64,000 bases of DNA from Neobacillus soli NBRC 102451 (GTDB taxonomy: Bacteria > Bacillota > Bacilli > Bacillales > Cytobacillaceae), in the NCBI RefSeq assembly GCF_001591665.1, contig NZ_BCVI01000019.1, positions 1 to 64,000 of the forward strand, read 5' to 3'. The notes under the pieces were generated by a model. It was given only the letters and a program-made list of their open reading frames with translations, was not told the DNA's origin and did not search any database. The position numbers and the translations under genes are program-made. Positions 42,198 to 51,000 of the stretch are shown piece after piece. Numbering within the stretch: the stretch's first letter is position 1; each line of letters opens with the position of its first letter.

Positions 42198-42617
42198 TCA
42201 TGCTACCTTTATTGCCTTTCCAAATGGCACCCTCGGTAAGAATGCACCAGGGACGAGCCAAAACAATTCATAATCGACTTTTTCCATTTCTTCTGAAAAA
42301 AAGCCGGTTACATCTGTTATATAAAAAAGCGTATCCAGGTTCTCCTCTTTTGCCCACTCCAACACCAATGTATAGGAAGATTTCCCATGTGTGTAGTATT
42401 TAATCGTATCACTTTTTACAGGGGAAATACTTCTAATTTTAAAATCTGCTTGAACCAATATCGTATCTGGCTTCAATTGCTCAAACAGTTTAACTATGTT
42501 ATTAATCAGATCCCCTGGTGCTTCATTCGTGGAAGTATCTACAGCTAAGCCGACTTTTTTGTCCTGCCGCTCCTGTATCATTGAGAGTATTGTTTTATGC
42601 CATCTCAACTCCATCAA
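42198..42617 (-). CDS. VWA-like (DUF2201 C-terminal) domain protein, short form
   Basis: 139 aa. The pattern GLAVDTSTNEAPGDLINNIVKLFE, then DTILVQADFKIRSISPVKS, then LDTLFYITDVTGFF and FWLVPGAF follows the von Willebrand A-like C-terminal domain of DUF2201 putative metallopeptidases. In that family this domain follows a longer N-terminal metal-binding domain, which is missing here. The MIDAS-like DTSTN is altered from DxSxS. It may be a stand-alone degenerate copy. The start is uncertain: TTG 42617 or ATG 42614 lie very close to AAAGGGG. Confidence 0.6.
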   Translation of the reverse strand: MMELRWHKTILSMIQERQDKKVGLAVDTSTNEAPGDLINNIVKLFEQLKPDTILVQADFKIRSISPVKSDTIKYYTHGKSSYTLVLEWAKEENLDTLFYITDVTGFFSEEMEKVDYELFWLVPGAFLPRVPFGKAIKVA

Positions 42618-42704
42618 CCCCTTTGTTTGAATGAGTGAACCATCTTATTTTGGGCTACAAAGAAAGGGTTTATGATTGGATAAATGCGGGAAAATAAAAG
42701 CCTA

Positions 42705-43289
42705 TTAGTGTGGAGAAACTATTTCCTGATAGTGCTTGGCAACGTGCTTCCAATCCTCAATAAATAATGACCATAGGTTGGGACGGCGTCTAACCGCTAA
42801 TGGATGGTATGCAACGGCTGTCGGAAATCCTTGTACATCATGCATCGCACCGCGCAGTTTTTTAACTTCAGCCTCCGGGTTTTGGAAAAAGGATTGGACA
42901 GCAACATTTCCTAAGCAAAGAATAAGCTTCGGTTTTTTCTCCTGAAGCTGCTGGTCAAGATGATTCATACAAGTTTGGCGGACTTGTTCCTTATCATAAG
43001 CGCGCACGGGTTTTCTTTTTAAAATAAATGTCACGTACAAATCTTCCCTAGTCAGACCAACTTCACCAGCTGCTTGCTGCAATGTTTGCCTTGTCCCGCA
43101 GACGATTGAATTTCCTTCACGGTCCTCTCGGGCTCCTGGGTTATCGAGAATAATCATAATCGGTGCATGCGGGTTACCTTCCCCCCAGATCATCCGTGAT
43201 CCCTGCTTATCAAGACCGCATTCACAGCAATTCTTAAGGTCCTCAGGGGTAGGTTCTTCCGGCCAGAGGGCTGGACAAAAATCAGACAA
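42705..43289 (-). CDS. Uracil-DNA glycosylase family (type 4-like) protein
   Basis: 194 aa from a TTG at 43289, which has AGGAGT seven bases upstream; longer readings to 43388 overlap the previous gene. A cysteine pair CCECGLDKQGSRMIWGEG (start), the motif-A-like segment IILDNPGAREDREG, LCLGNVAVQSFF and the closing YHPLAVRRRPNLW (motif B) place it in the iron-sulfur UDG superfamily (family 4/5-like), which removes uracil from DNA. The active-site segment DNPGARED differs from the usual GEAPGxxED, so activity may differ. It lies downstream of a nucleotidyltransferase gene. Confidence 0.75.
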   Translation of the reverse strand: MSDFCPALWPEEPTPEDLKNCCECGLDKQGSRMIWGEGNPHAPIMIILDNPGAREDREGNSIVCGTRQTLQQAAGEVGLTREDLYVTFILKRKPVRAYDKEQVRQTCMNHLDQQLQEKKPKLILCLGNVAVQSFFQNPEAEVKKLRGAMHDVQGFPTAVAYHPLAVRRRPNLWSLFIEDWKHVAKHYQEIVSPH

Positions 43290-43348
43290 TGAATTCACTC
43301 CTAGATTGGTTTTTAACACAATCATTAGGGTATCCAAACAAAAAATTA

Positions 43349-43921
43349 TTAATAATACTGAAGATGAATTACCTTTAACCTTTTCCAATTAGACTTCCAG
43401 TTTTTCTTAACAATACGGTTTTCATAGATACCTGATAGCTTCTTGTTTTTGATAAAATAGGGCGTTGGTTTAACTACCAAATTGATTACATCATGTATTC
43501 CGTGAGGGGCTTTTAAAATAAGATTATCGGTTTCATCTAATTTTACTCCCAGAGCTGTTGCTGTTTCGGGAAATTTCGAAATAGCATCTTCAGCCGATGA
43601 ATAAGGTGATATATTATTTGCGATGTGCATCCTTGCTTCATTCTTTACCGACCATGGTAGATCTGGAAAAATCAATTTTAGTTTTAACTCAAGCTCTTTC
43701 TCGGTGGATTCATCAAGATTTTTTGGATCAAAATAAATTACATCAATATCTGGTATGGGGGTTCTTTCTTTCATTTCGTGTAAAACATCCCAGATTTTTG
43801 AACGAACAAAACCGGCACAAACCCACCAATCTGGCAAATTCAATGACCTGGCTGCCTTTAATATATCCATCATCCATTTATCGTTTTTTATTAAATCCAG
43901 TATATCTTTTTCGGTTTCCAT
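43349..43921 (-). CDS. Nucleotidyltransferase-family protein (DUF925-like)
   Basis: 190 aa from the ATG at 43921 (AAGGAGAAG upstream). WWVCAGFVRSKIWDVLHE (about residues 31-48) followed by IPDIDVIYFDP (about 57-67) is the glycine-containing helix plus D-x-D metal site of the nucleotidyltransferase fold, as in the YiaC/DUF925 group. Later KAPHGIHDVINLVVKPTPYF is also typical of this group. The substrate is unknown; members are often scattered accessory genes in bacilli. It precedes the glycosylase-like gene by about 60 bases. Confidence 0.8.
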   Translation of the reverse strand: METEKDILDLIKNDKWMMDILKAARSLNLPDWWVCAGFVRSKIWDVLHEMKERTPIPDIDVIYFDPKNLDESTEKELELKLKLIFPDLPWSVKNEARMHIANNISPYSSAEDAISKFPETATALGVKLDETDNLILKAPHGIHDVINLVVKPTPYFIKNKKLSGIYENRIVKKNWKSNWKRLKVIHLQYY

Positions 43922-44048
43922 CAAATCAAACTTCTCCTTAATGAAATGTAGTCCTTACCAATTCTTTAAATGTTCGACATTTCCTTTTCTTTATAAGTGT
44001 CATCAAAAAGGATTCGGTGATAACCTCGCTTAAAATCCCAATCAATTT

Positions 44049-45257
44049 TTAAAAATTAATGTCTAACCGTTTTTTTAGTCTCCAATAATACAACCACGTC
44101 CTGACTGAGTATGAGCCGAAGGAGAGAATTGCCAGTAACATGATAATCATACCGATAATGTCTATTTTTCCTAGTCCCCTAAGACTCATTATCTCAATTC
44201 TAAATCCTATATTAAAAATATAAGCGATAATTAAAGGTAGAAATAGACACGAATAGGTGATTGCTATCCGTTTCGCATGTTTTAATTGATGTGATTTGTC
44301 ACTGTAAATTTGCGGCCTTGCTTCATTCTCTGCATATTCACGGCTCCAGATAGACCATTTTTGTAACGAACCTAAAGAATTAAAAACCATCTTCCAACCT
44401 GCTTCTCTGTGGATATCGAAATAGCTTTCTTCGGCAATATTTTGATAATCTGCACAATAACTTACATGACGTGGGTGACCAATAACAAAATAGAAAGTTC
44501 CTGCTTTACTTACACGGTAAAGATTAAGTCCTTTTAACTCCATTGTTTCTAGCCACGTTTCAAGCCTGTCCGGTGCATACATCCAGCCAAGCTTTCTTTT
44601 GACAATCATCTGCCCTGACCGTTTCAACTGCTTTTCTTCCTCTTTCGGCAGTCGTCCTTCTAACAGACTTTTACTGTGATCTATATTTTGATTTGTTTTT
44701 TCCCGAATCAAATTCTTGTTATTCTTATGAATTTTAATAACGGAATAAATCGCTACGGTCAATATCGCTAGTACAGCGCCAAAATATATATAGGTGAAAA
44801 TCCAATAAGGACTTTCGACAACTTCCACTTGTGAATCTGGTGAAAAAATAGCAACGCTTAATATACTAAGAAAAATCATGGCAGTAATGGCAAAATAGCT
44901 TAATATACCTCCGAAAATATACATAATCACCCGATTATGTTTGATGATGCCTTCACGAACAGAGGATGTTTTTATCTGATCAAGAGGTTTTTCATTCGCT
45001 GTGACAAACCAGTTTCCACTCTGTAAAACCTTCGTCCATCCCTCAGATAATAAGCCTTTGGACAACGCCTCCCCCTGCATCTTGTCGTACCCGATTCGGT
45101 AGGTCAGTTTCTTCGGCTCACCTTGTTGAAAGAAAAAGCATCGAGTTCCGCGATTAATTCGTATTAAAAAGTACCCTTTTTCAGCCATAGACGAGAGCCA
45201 TTCTTCTGTTTTTTGTACATCGTAGCTCCAGAATGGTCTAAATACCTTTTTAATCAT
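44049..45257 (-). CDS. DUF2812-domain membrane protein (two copies of the domain)
   Basis: 402 aa. An N-terminal DUF2812 unit (VFRPFWSYDVQKTEEWLSSM, residues 4-23, on to WFVTANE) is followed by two helices (about 111-135, 149-170), a second related unit (KLGWMYAPDRLETWLETMELKG, about 219-240), and two more helices near the end. The repeated unit suggests internal duplication. DUF2812 genes are commonly paired with PadR regulators, as here; its start overlaps the padR stop (ATGA). Function unknown; a membrane stress or signalling role is inferred from that pairing. Confidence 0.85.
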   Translation of the reverse strand: MIKKVFRPFWSYDVQKTEEWLSSMAEKGYFLIRINRGTRCFFFQQGEPKKLTYRIGYDKMQGEALSKGLLSEGWTKVLQSGNWFVTANEKPLDQIKTSSVREGIIKHNRVIMYIFGGILSYFAITAMIFLSILSVAIFSPDSQVEVVESPYWIFTYIYFGAVLAILTVAIYSVIKIHKNNKNLIREKTNQNIDHSKSLLEGRLPKEEEKQLKRSGQMIVKRKLGWMYAPDRLETWLETMELKGLNLYRVSKAGTFYFVIGHPRHVSYCADYQNIAEESYFDIHREAGWKMVFNSLGSLQKWSIWSREYAENEARPQIYSDKSHQLKHAKRIAITYSCLFLPLIIAYIFNIGFRIEIMSLRGLGKIDIIGMIIMLLAILSFGSYSVRTWLYYWRLKKRLDINF

Positions 45258-45592
45258 AAGAAATCCCCCTCGTAATTCAATGCATTCCTATGCAGTTCCT
45301 TAAGTCTAGTTATCTCAAAGGTAATTAATTTTTTCCCAATCTCTGTCACCTCATAAACAGTCTTTCTTTCTTCATCAGCAAAGACGGTGATAATCCCATC
45401 CTTCTGCATTTTCGTCAACGTTCCATATACTGTTCCTGACCCTAATTGAATTCTTGAGCGGGTAATTTCCTCGACGTGTTTAACAATACCGTACCCATGG
45501 CGCGGTTCAGTTAAGGACAGGAGAATGTAAAACGCGGTTTCTGTCATCGGTACATACTTTTTCAAGACTTTATCAATATCCAAAATCCTCAC
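45254..45592 (-). CDS. PadR-family transcriptional regulator
   Basis: 112 aa. A winged helix with YILLSLTEPRHGYGIVKHVEE (within residues 22-42), IQLGSGTVYGTLTKMQKDGIITVF (about 53-76) and a wing EERKTVYEVTEIGKKL, then a C-terminal dimerisation helix, as in PadR-s1 repressors. It likely represses its own two-gene operon with DUF2812. Its promoter carries a large two-tier palindrome that fits an operator. AGAGGTGAGGA precedes the ATG. Confidence 0.9.
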   Translation of the reverse strand: MRILDIDKVLKKYVPMTETAFYILLSLTEPRHGYGIVKHVEEITRSRIQLGSGTVYGTLTKMQKDGIITVFADEERKTVYEVTEIGKKLITFEITRLKELHRNALNYEGDFL

Positions 45593-45643
45593 CTCTCAGT
45601 ACCTATTTCCTCATTAATAAATCATCTAACTATGTCGTAAGTA

Positions 45644-45682
45644 AATATGTCTTATCGTGACTATATCACGACGCGACATATT
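45644..45682. promoter_or_regulatory. Two-tier palindromic operator on the padR promoter
   Basis: AATATGTC-N3-TCGTGA-N5-TCACGA-N3-GACATATT: both inner (6 bp) and outer (8 bp) arms are perfect inverted repeats about one centre. It covers the spacer and part of the -10 of the padR promoter. The ATGTC/GACAT outer arms resemble PadR-family operator halves (ATGT...ACAT). Binding by this PadR is inferred. Confidence 0.75.
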
Positions 45683-45688
45683 ATTCAA
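45660..45688 (-). promoter_or_regulatory. Sigma-A promoter of the padR-DUF2812 operon
   Basis: TTGAAT and TATAGT are separated by 17 bases on the minus strand, about 70 bases before the padR start. The palindromic operator lies on top of it. Confidence 0.7.
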
Positions 45689-45857
45689 GCTGATTTTTAC
45701 CAAACATTGTAATTGTCTTAATAAGGGTGAACAAGTGCTTAATATACTTATAACAGTAAAATAAGTTATGTTATAATAAAAATACTAATTTTTCAGAAAA
45801 TGGTATCCATCATCATATTCATACGATAGGTTATTACAAAATGAGGAGGAACACAAT

Positions 45858-47510
45858 TTGAAGTATGACGCGATTGTGGTTGGTGCCGGCCTTGCGGGTT
45901 TAGTGGCAACAGCGGAGCTTGCAGATGCCGGAAAGAAAGTGCTTCTATTAGATCAAGAGCCCGAAGCCTCACTCGGTGGACAGGCATGGTGGTCGTTTGG
46001 CGGTTTGTTTCTTGTCGATTCACCCGAACAAAGGAGAATGGGAATAAAGGATTCCCACGCGCTTGCCTGGCAGGACTGGTTAGGATCCGCGGGGTTTGAC
46101 AGAGAAGATGAGGATTATTGGGGTAAAAAGTGGGCAGAGGCTTATGTTGAATTCGCTGCTGGTGAAAAACGTAAATGGTTATACGATATGGGTGTACGTT
46201 TTTTCCCGGTGGTGGGCTGGGCTGAGCGTGGTGGATATACGGCTGAAGGACATGGCAACTCTGTACCGCGATTTCACATTGTCTGGGGGACCGGTCCGGG
46301 TCTTGTAAAACCATTTGAGGAAAGAGTGCGCGAGGCGATGAAAAAAGGTATTGTTGATTCCCGGCCGCGACACCGGGTGAATGAATTACTTAAAAAGAAT
46401 GGTGCTGTGATTGGAGTCCGGGGGGATATACTTGTTCCAAGCTCCGTTGCACGCGGGGAAGCTAGCTCTCGTGAGATCATTGGAGATTTTGAGTCCTATG
46501 CGCAAGCGGTCATGGTGACCAGCGGCGGGATTGGCGGGAACCATGACCTGATTAGAAAAAATTGGCCTGCGCGGCTCGGCACAGCACCCAAGAATATGAT
46601 TTCCGGCGTGCCAGAACATGTAGACGGGAGAATGCTGGCGATTACAGAGCAAGCCGGAGGGCGAATCGTTAATAGGGACCGGATGTGGCACTATACCGAA
46701 GGCATTAAAAACTGGGACCCCGTTTGGCCAATGCACGGTATCCGTATCCTCCCAGGTCCATCCTCCCTTTGGCTGGATGCAAAAGGCCGACGTTTCCCTG
46801 CGCCAAACTTCCCGGGATTTGATACACTGGGAACCCTTGATGCGATTATGAAGACTGGCTATGATTATTCCTGGTTCATTTTAACACAGAAAATAATTGA
46901 GAAAGAGTTTGCCTTATCAGGCTCAGAACAAAATCCTGATTTGACGGGAAAGAGTATTAAAAAGGTATTAGCTCGGATTCTTCCTGGGCCAACTGACCCA
47001 GTGCAGGCATTCATGGATAAAGGCGAAGATTTCGTTATCGCGGGAACACTTCCTGAACTCGTTGCCGGAATGAACAAGCTTACTGGTGAAAACTTGCTTA
47101 ATCTTGCCGAGATTGAACGGCAAATTCTTTCTAGAGACCGGGAAATGGAAAACAAATTTACGAAGGATCTCCAGATTACCGCGATGCGTGGCGCTCGTCA
47201 TTATCTTGGAGACAAACTAATAAGAGTTGCATCTCCGCATAAAATTCTTGATCCAAAAATGGGGCCTTTAATCGCTGTTCGTTTAAATATCGTCAGCCGA
47301 AAGACGCTGGGCGGGCTGCAAACGGATTTATCTGGAAGGGTCTTGGATTCGTCTGGGGGTGCCGTTCCAGGTCTTTACGCTGCTGGCGAGGTTTCCGGGT
47401 TTGGGGGCGGTGGAATTCACGGTTATCGCTCACTTGAAGGCACGTTTGTCGGAGGGTGTCTGTTTACAGGCAGGCAGGCGGGGCGTGCATTGGCTGCCGA
47501 ATTAAAATAA
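45858..47510 (+). CDS. FAD-binding dehydrogenase (fumarate reductase/KstD-like flavoprotein)
   Basis: 550 aa. FAD-binding VVGAGLAGLVATAELADAGK (residues 7-26) with the following Glu/Asp in LLDQEPEASLGGQ, and the C-terminal GLYAAGEVSGFGGGGIHGYRSLEG (about residues 508-531), place it with flavoproteins such as 3-ketosteroid dehydrogenases and fumarate-reductase-type enzymes. Actinobacterial and bacillar proteins of this length are annotated simply FAD-binding dehydrogenase; the substrate is not known. TTG start with GAGGAGGAA eight bases upstream. It is divergent from padR and ends at the second hairpin array. Confidence 0.85.
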   Translation: MKYDAIVVGAGLAGLVATAELADAGKKVLLLDQEPEASLGGQAWWSFGGLFLVDSPEQRRMGIKDSHALAWQDWLGSAGFDREDEDYWGKKWAEAYVEFAAGEKRKWLYDMGVRFFPVVGWAERGGYTAEGHGNSVPRFHIVWGTGPGLVKPFEERVREAMKKGIVDSRPRHRVNELLKKNGAVIGVRGDILVPSSVARGEASSREIIGDFESYAQAVMVTSGGIGGNHDLIRKNWPARLGTAPKNMISGVPEHVDGRMLAITEQAGGRIVNRDRMWHYTEGIKNWDPVWPMHGIRILPGPSSLWLDAKGRRFPAPNFPGFDTLGTLDAIMKTGYDYSWFILTQKIIEKEFALSGSEQNPDLTGKSIKKVLARILPGPTDPVQAFMDKGEDFVIAGTLPELVAGMNKLTGENLLNLAEIERQILSRDREMENKFTKDLQITAMRGARHYLGDKLIRVASPHKILDPKMGPLIAVRLNIVSRKTLGGLQTDLSGRVLDSSGGAVPGLYAAGEVSGFGGGGIHGYRSLEGTFVGGCLFTGRQAGRALAAELK

Positions 47511-47660
47511 AGTTACTATTTTTAAACTTTAAATAACAAAATGAGTTTTTTGTTACCGATAGGGCGATTTTTTTGGCTCACGAGCACAATTAATCATTTA
47601 AAATGCAAAAGAGCAGTGAGGCTTCATGTAGGCATCACTAATTTTTATAGATTATTTCTG
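47511..47660. other. Intergenic stretch before the hairpin array
   Basis: AT-rich, with an AAAAATGAGTTTTTT-like weak hairpin near 47540 that could end the dehydrogenase transcript. I see no gene here. Confidence 0.4.
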
Positions 47661-48042
47661 AACTCTTCACAGTGCCCATGCAAGGCTTTTTTTCACCTCG
47701 ATGAGCACTCTGAGCTCTTCACAGTGCCCATGCGAGGCTTTTTTTGGTCACGACGGGCACTCTGAACTCTTCACAGTGCCCATGCAAGGCTTTTTTTCAC
47801 CTCGACGGGCACTCTGAACTCTTCACAGTGCCCGTACGAAGCCTTTTTTGGTCACGATGGGCACTCTGAGCTCTTTACAGTGCCCATGCGAGGCTTTTTT
47901 TGGTCACGACGGGCACTCTGAACTCTCCACAGTGCCCGTACGAAGCCTTTTTTGGTCACGATGGGCACTCTGAACTCTTCACAGTGCCCATGTGAGGCTT
48001 TTTTTCACCTCGATGAGCACTCTAGACTCTTCTCAGTTACCT
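47661..48042 (+). repeat. Tandem array of 52-bp hairpin units with covarying arms
   Basis: AGTGCCC occurs at 47671, 47723, 47775, 47827, 47879, 47931 and 47983, an exact 52-base period, with a decayed unit after 48020. Each unit reads AGTGCCC, a spacer with a T-run (GGCTTTTTTT), then GGGCACT (GAGCACT in some), then the loop CTGAACTCTTCAC. In several inverted repeats the base outside the core changes together on both arms: ACGGGCACT with AGTGCCCGT, ATGGGCACT with AGTGCCCAT. It lies between the convergent dehydrogenase gene and sbcC. Confidence 0.92.
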
Positions 48043-48066
48043 ATTAGGGCATTTCTAACAAAAGAT

Positions 48067-51000
48067 CTAATTCGTAAACATAAATTCGGTCCTACTCCCC
48101 GTCTGATCGGCAATCACCTCAAGTCTAACATCGATCCGTTCTTTTAATTCCGGAACATGTGAAATGATTCCAACCAAACGACCACTGCTTTGGATATCCA
48201 TTAACGCTTCAATTGCCTGGTCAAGTGACTCGGGGTCCAAAGTACCGAAACCTTCATCGATAAACATCGTTTCCAGCGAAACACCGCCCGCATAATTTTG
48301 CACGACATCCGCCAAGCCCAATGCTAACGATAAAGAGGCCTTGAAGCTTTCTCCGCCCGATAAGGTTTTCACATGGCGTTCCTGCCCTGTATATTGGTCA
48401 TAGACAAGTAATTCCAAACCGCTTTGGGCATTTCCTTTTGAACGATCTGTTTTGCGCAGCAATTCAAAACGCCCTGAAGTCATTTTTCTTAAGCGTCCAT
48501 TGGCCTCTCGCAAAATATCATCTAAAAAGGCAGCCAGAACATACCGTTCAAAGGTAATTTTGAAGTTATTTTGACCCTTGGCAATTTCGTAGAGGTGACC
48601 AATTAACTTATAACGCTCTTCAAGTACCTTCATATTTTCATTCAATTGCTCAACACGCTGATAAATTTCTTCATTGTCCCGCTTTTTAACAAATAGATTG
48701 GTGTGTTGCTGAGTAAGTGCCTCGATTTCGCTGGATAGTTTCGCAAGCGCGAGCTTTATTCCCTCCACATCAGGCGTTTTCACGTCCATTAACCGCTCCG
48801 TTAATTCCTCTAAACGGTCTGACACCGAGCGTAATTCTTCGCGATAGCTGCGGATTTCAGCCTCTATGCGGCGAATCTCACCTTCCGTTTGCTTCGAAGC
48901 GTTGTAAATAGTAAAGTTTTCAAAGCCTTGTTCAGAAAGTCTATTTTTAAAAATTTCACGTTCCGTTTCGAGTTCCTGTTGTTTGCTAACCTTGTGCTTT
49001 TCGGCATCTTGTAATCGAACCGTTTCATTGGAAAGTTGTAAGTTAACTGTTTGAAGTCGCTGCTGGGCTTCTTCGAGCTGTTTCACTAACTTTTCATGAC
49101 GGTTTCGAGCAGCTGCAAGTGCCTTTTCGTAAGTTGTTTCAGAACGAAGTTGTTCTGGAATGATGTTCATCATTCTAGTAAGATTCGTGTTCTTTTCGGT
49201 AAATTGGACGGTGAAATCATTCACCTCAGCTGCAAACTGCTGAATCGCATTTTGTAATGCCGCTTTCTCAGTTTCTCTTTTCTCTATTTCCAGCCTTACC
49301 TTATCAAAATGCTTGATCTGCTCAGCAAGATTCCCCTGAATTTGCGAAAGACTATTTTTAGCAGTAGCAACCTCTACTTTTGCATATGGTATATCTTTTT
49401 CAACAACATCCGCCCGGTAAGTACGTATTTCTTGAAAAATTTCCCCTACTGCTTCCTTTTGTGTTCTCTCAACCGATTGACTTTGGTAAAATTCCGCTTC
49501 CACTGAAGACTTTTCTTTTTCCCATTTGGTCACTTGCTCCTTAGCTGCTTTCATATCCCTTTCATTCGGAACACTTTCGTCCTGTTTTAATGCCGGTGAA
49601 GGATGATCCAACGAGCCACAAACCGGACATGCTTCTCCGGTGTGAAGCTTAGCCGCTAGAATTGCAGCCTGACCATGGAGCCACTTTTTCTCCATTTCAT
49701 CAACAAGTGCCTTTGCATCCAATAATCTCCCAGCTGTATTTTCATAACGCCCCGTTACTACCTTAAGATTTTGCACTGCTGTTTGATGCCTTCTTAGCAG
49801 TGTTTCATATTTTTCAAAGCGAACTATTTCAGTCTGCAGTTTGTCAATTTTTGCTTCATTTTCTAAATAGCTTAGCTTTCCCTTTTCAATCTCATCCTTT
49901 TGCAGTTGAAGGGATTTTAGTCGGTCCTCCAATTGTTCAAGATTGGCTTCTGAATTATGATGCTTCTCTTTAGCATTTTTTAAAGAGGATTTCAATCCAG
50001 CCGCATCTTTTGCTAATGCTGTCAACGAATATACATCGGCTTTCATATTTGCAAGACGATTAACCTCTTCGAGTGCAGCCTGGCGGTCCCCTTCACGCTC
50101 AAGCTCGCTCTGAAGCTGTTGCTCATGCTGTATTAAAAGGCCGCCCAATTTTTCCATTTCTGCTTTCAATAAATTCACGTTTATTTCCAGCTTGTCCACT
50201 TCTCGCTTAATGCGGTGACAAAGCTCTTCTTGTTTTACCAAAACAGCCGCCTTTTGCGCTCTTTGCACCTGCTTTTCTTTTTCAACAAAAAGCTGCTCTT
50301 GAGAGACAAGTGCCGCTTTTTGTACCCGCAATTCCTTTTTCGTTTGCAGCTGTTTCAAAATCGCTTCTGCTTCAAAAAGCTGTCCTTTTAGTCGATCCTG
50401 CTCTTGGACTTTATCTTTCAATTTGCTATTCAGATCTTCCAGCTTTTCACCCATACCACTAATTTCTGCTTGTAAAAGCGGCATGATAATCGTGTCATTC
50501 ACACTATCCCCATCCAGGTATTGACGGAGTTCTTCATTTGTTACCGCTTGAATGCGGCGAATCGCTTCGCTTCGTGTTTGAACCTGATCCTCAACAGACC
50601 TTTTCAGCTCGGTTGCTTCCACCTTCAACTTATCTTCGACCATTTTGTAAAGCTGGGTATGGAATAAGCGCTGTAGAATCAATTCCTTGTCCTTACTGTC
50701 AGAGGTCAACAGCTTGCGGAATTCCCCCTGTGGAATCATTAAGATTTGCCGGAATTGGTTGGCATCAATCAGCATGATTTCCTTTATTTTTTCCTCGACA
50801 TCATTGATTTTAGAGGCAAGCAGCTTTTTCTCACCGTCTTCATCCCACATATATAATTCAGCTTTCGCTCCAAGCTGGGTAAATCCCTCGCCTTTTTTCT
50901 TTTTAGGCTGCTGTGGTGACCGTGTAATGGAATACACCTTGTTTCGTAGAGAAAAGTCAAGGGAAACCTCAGTTAACAGGTCATCGGAGGCAAACTGGCT

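Noticed and set aside
45793-46314. 173-codon minus-strand frame antisense to the FAD dehydrogenase
   Set aside because: No ribosome site, no family likeness, and the plus-strand gene has clear flavoprotein motifs throughout.
47661-48042. CRISPR array
   Set aside because: Spacers between AGTGCCC motifs are near-identical across units and the period is 52 with a 25-base conserved filler; no cas gene is near.
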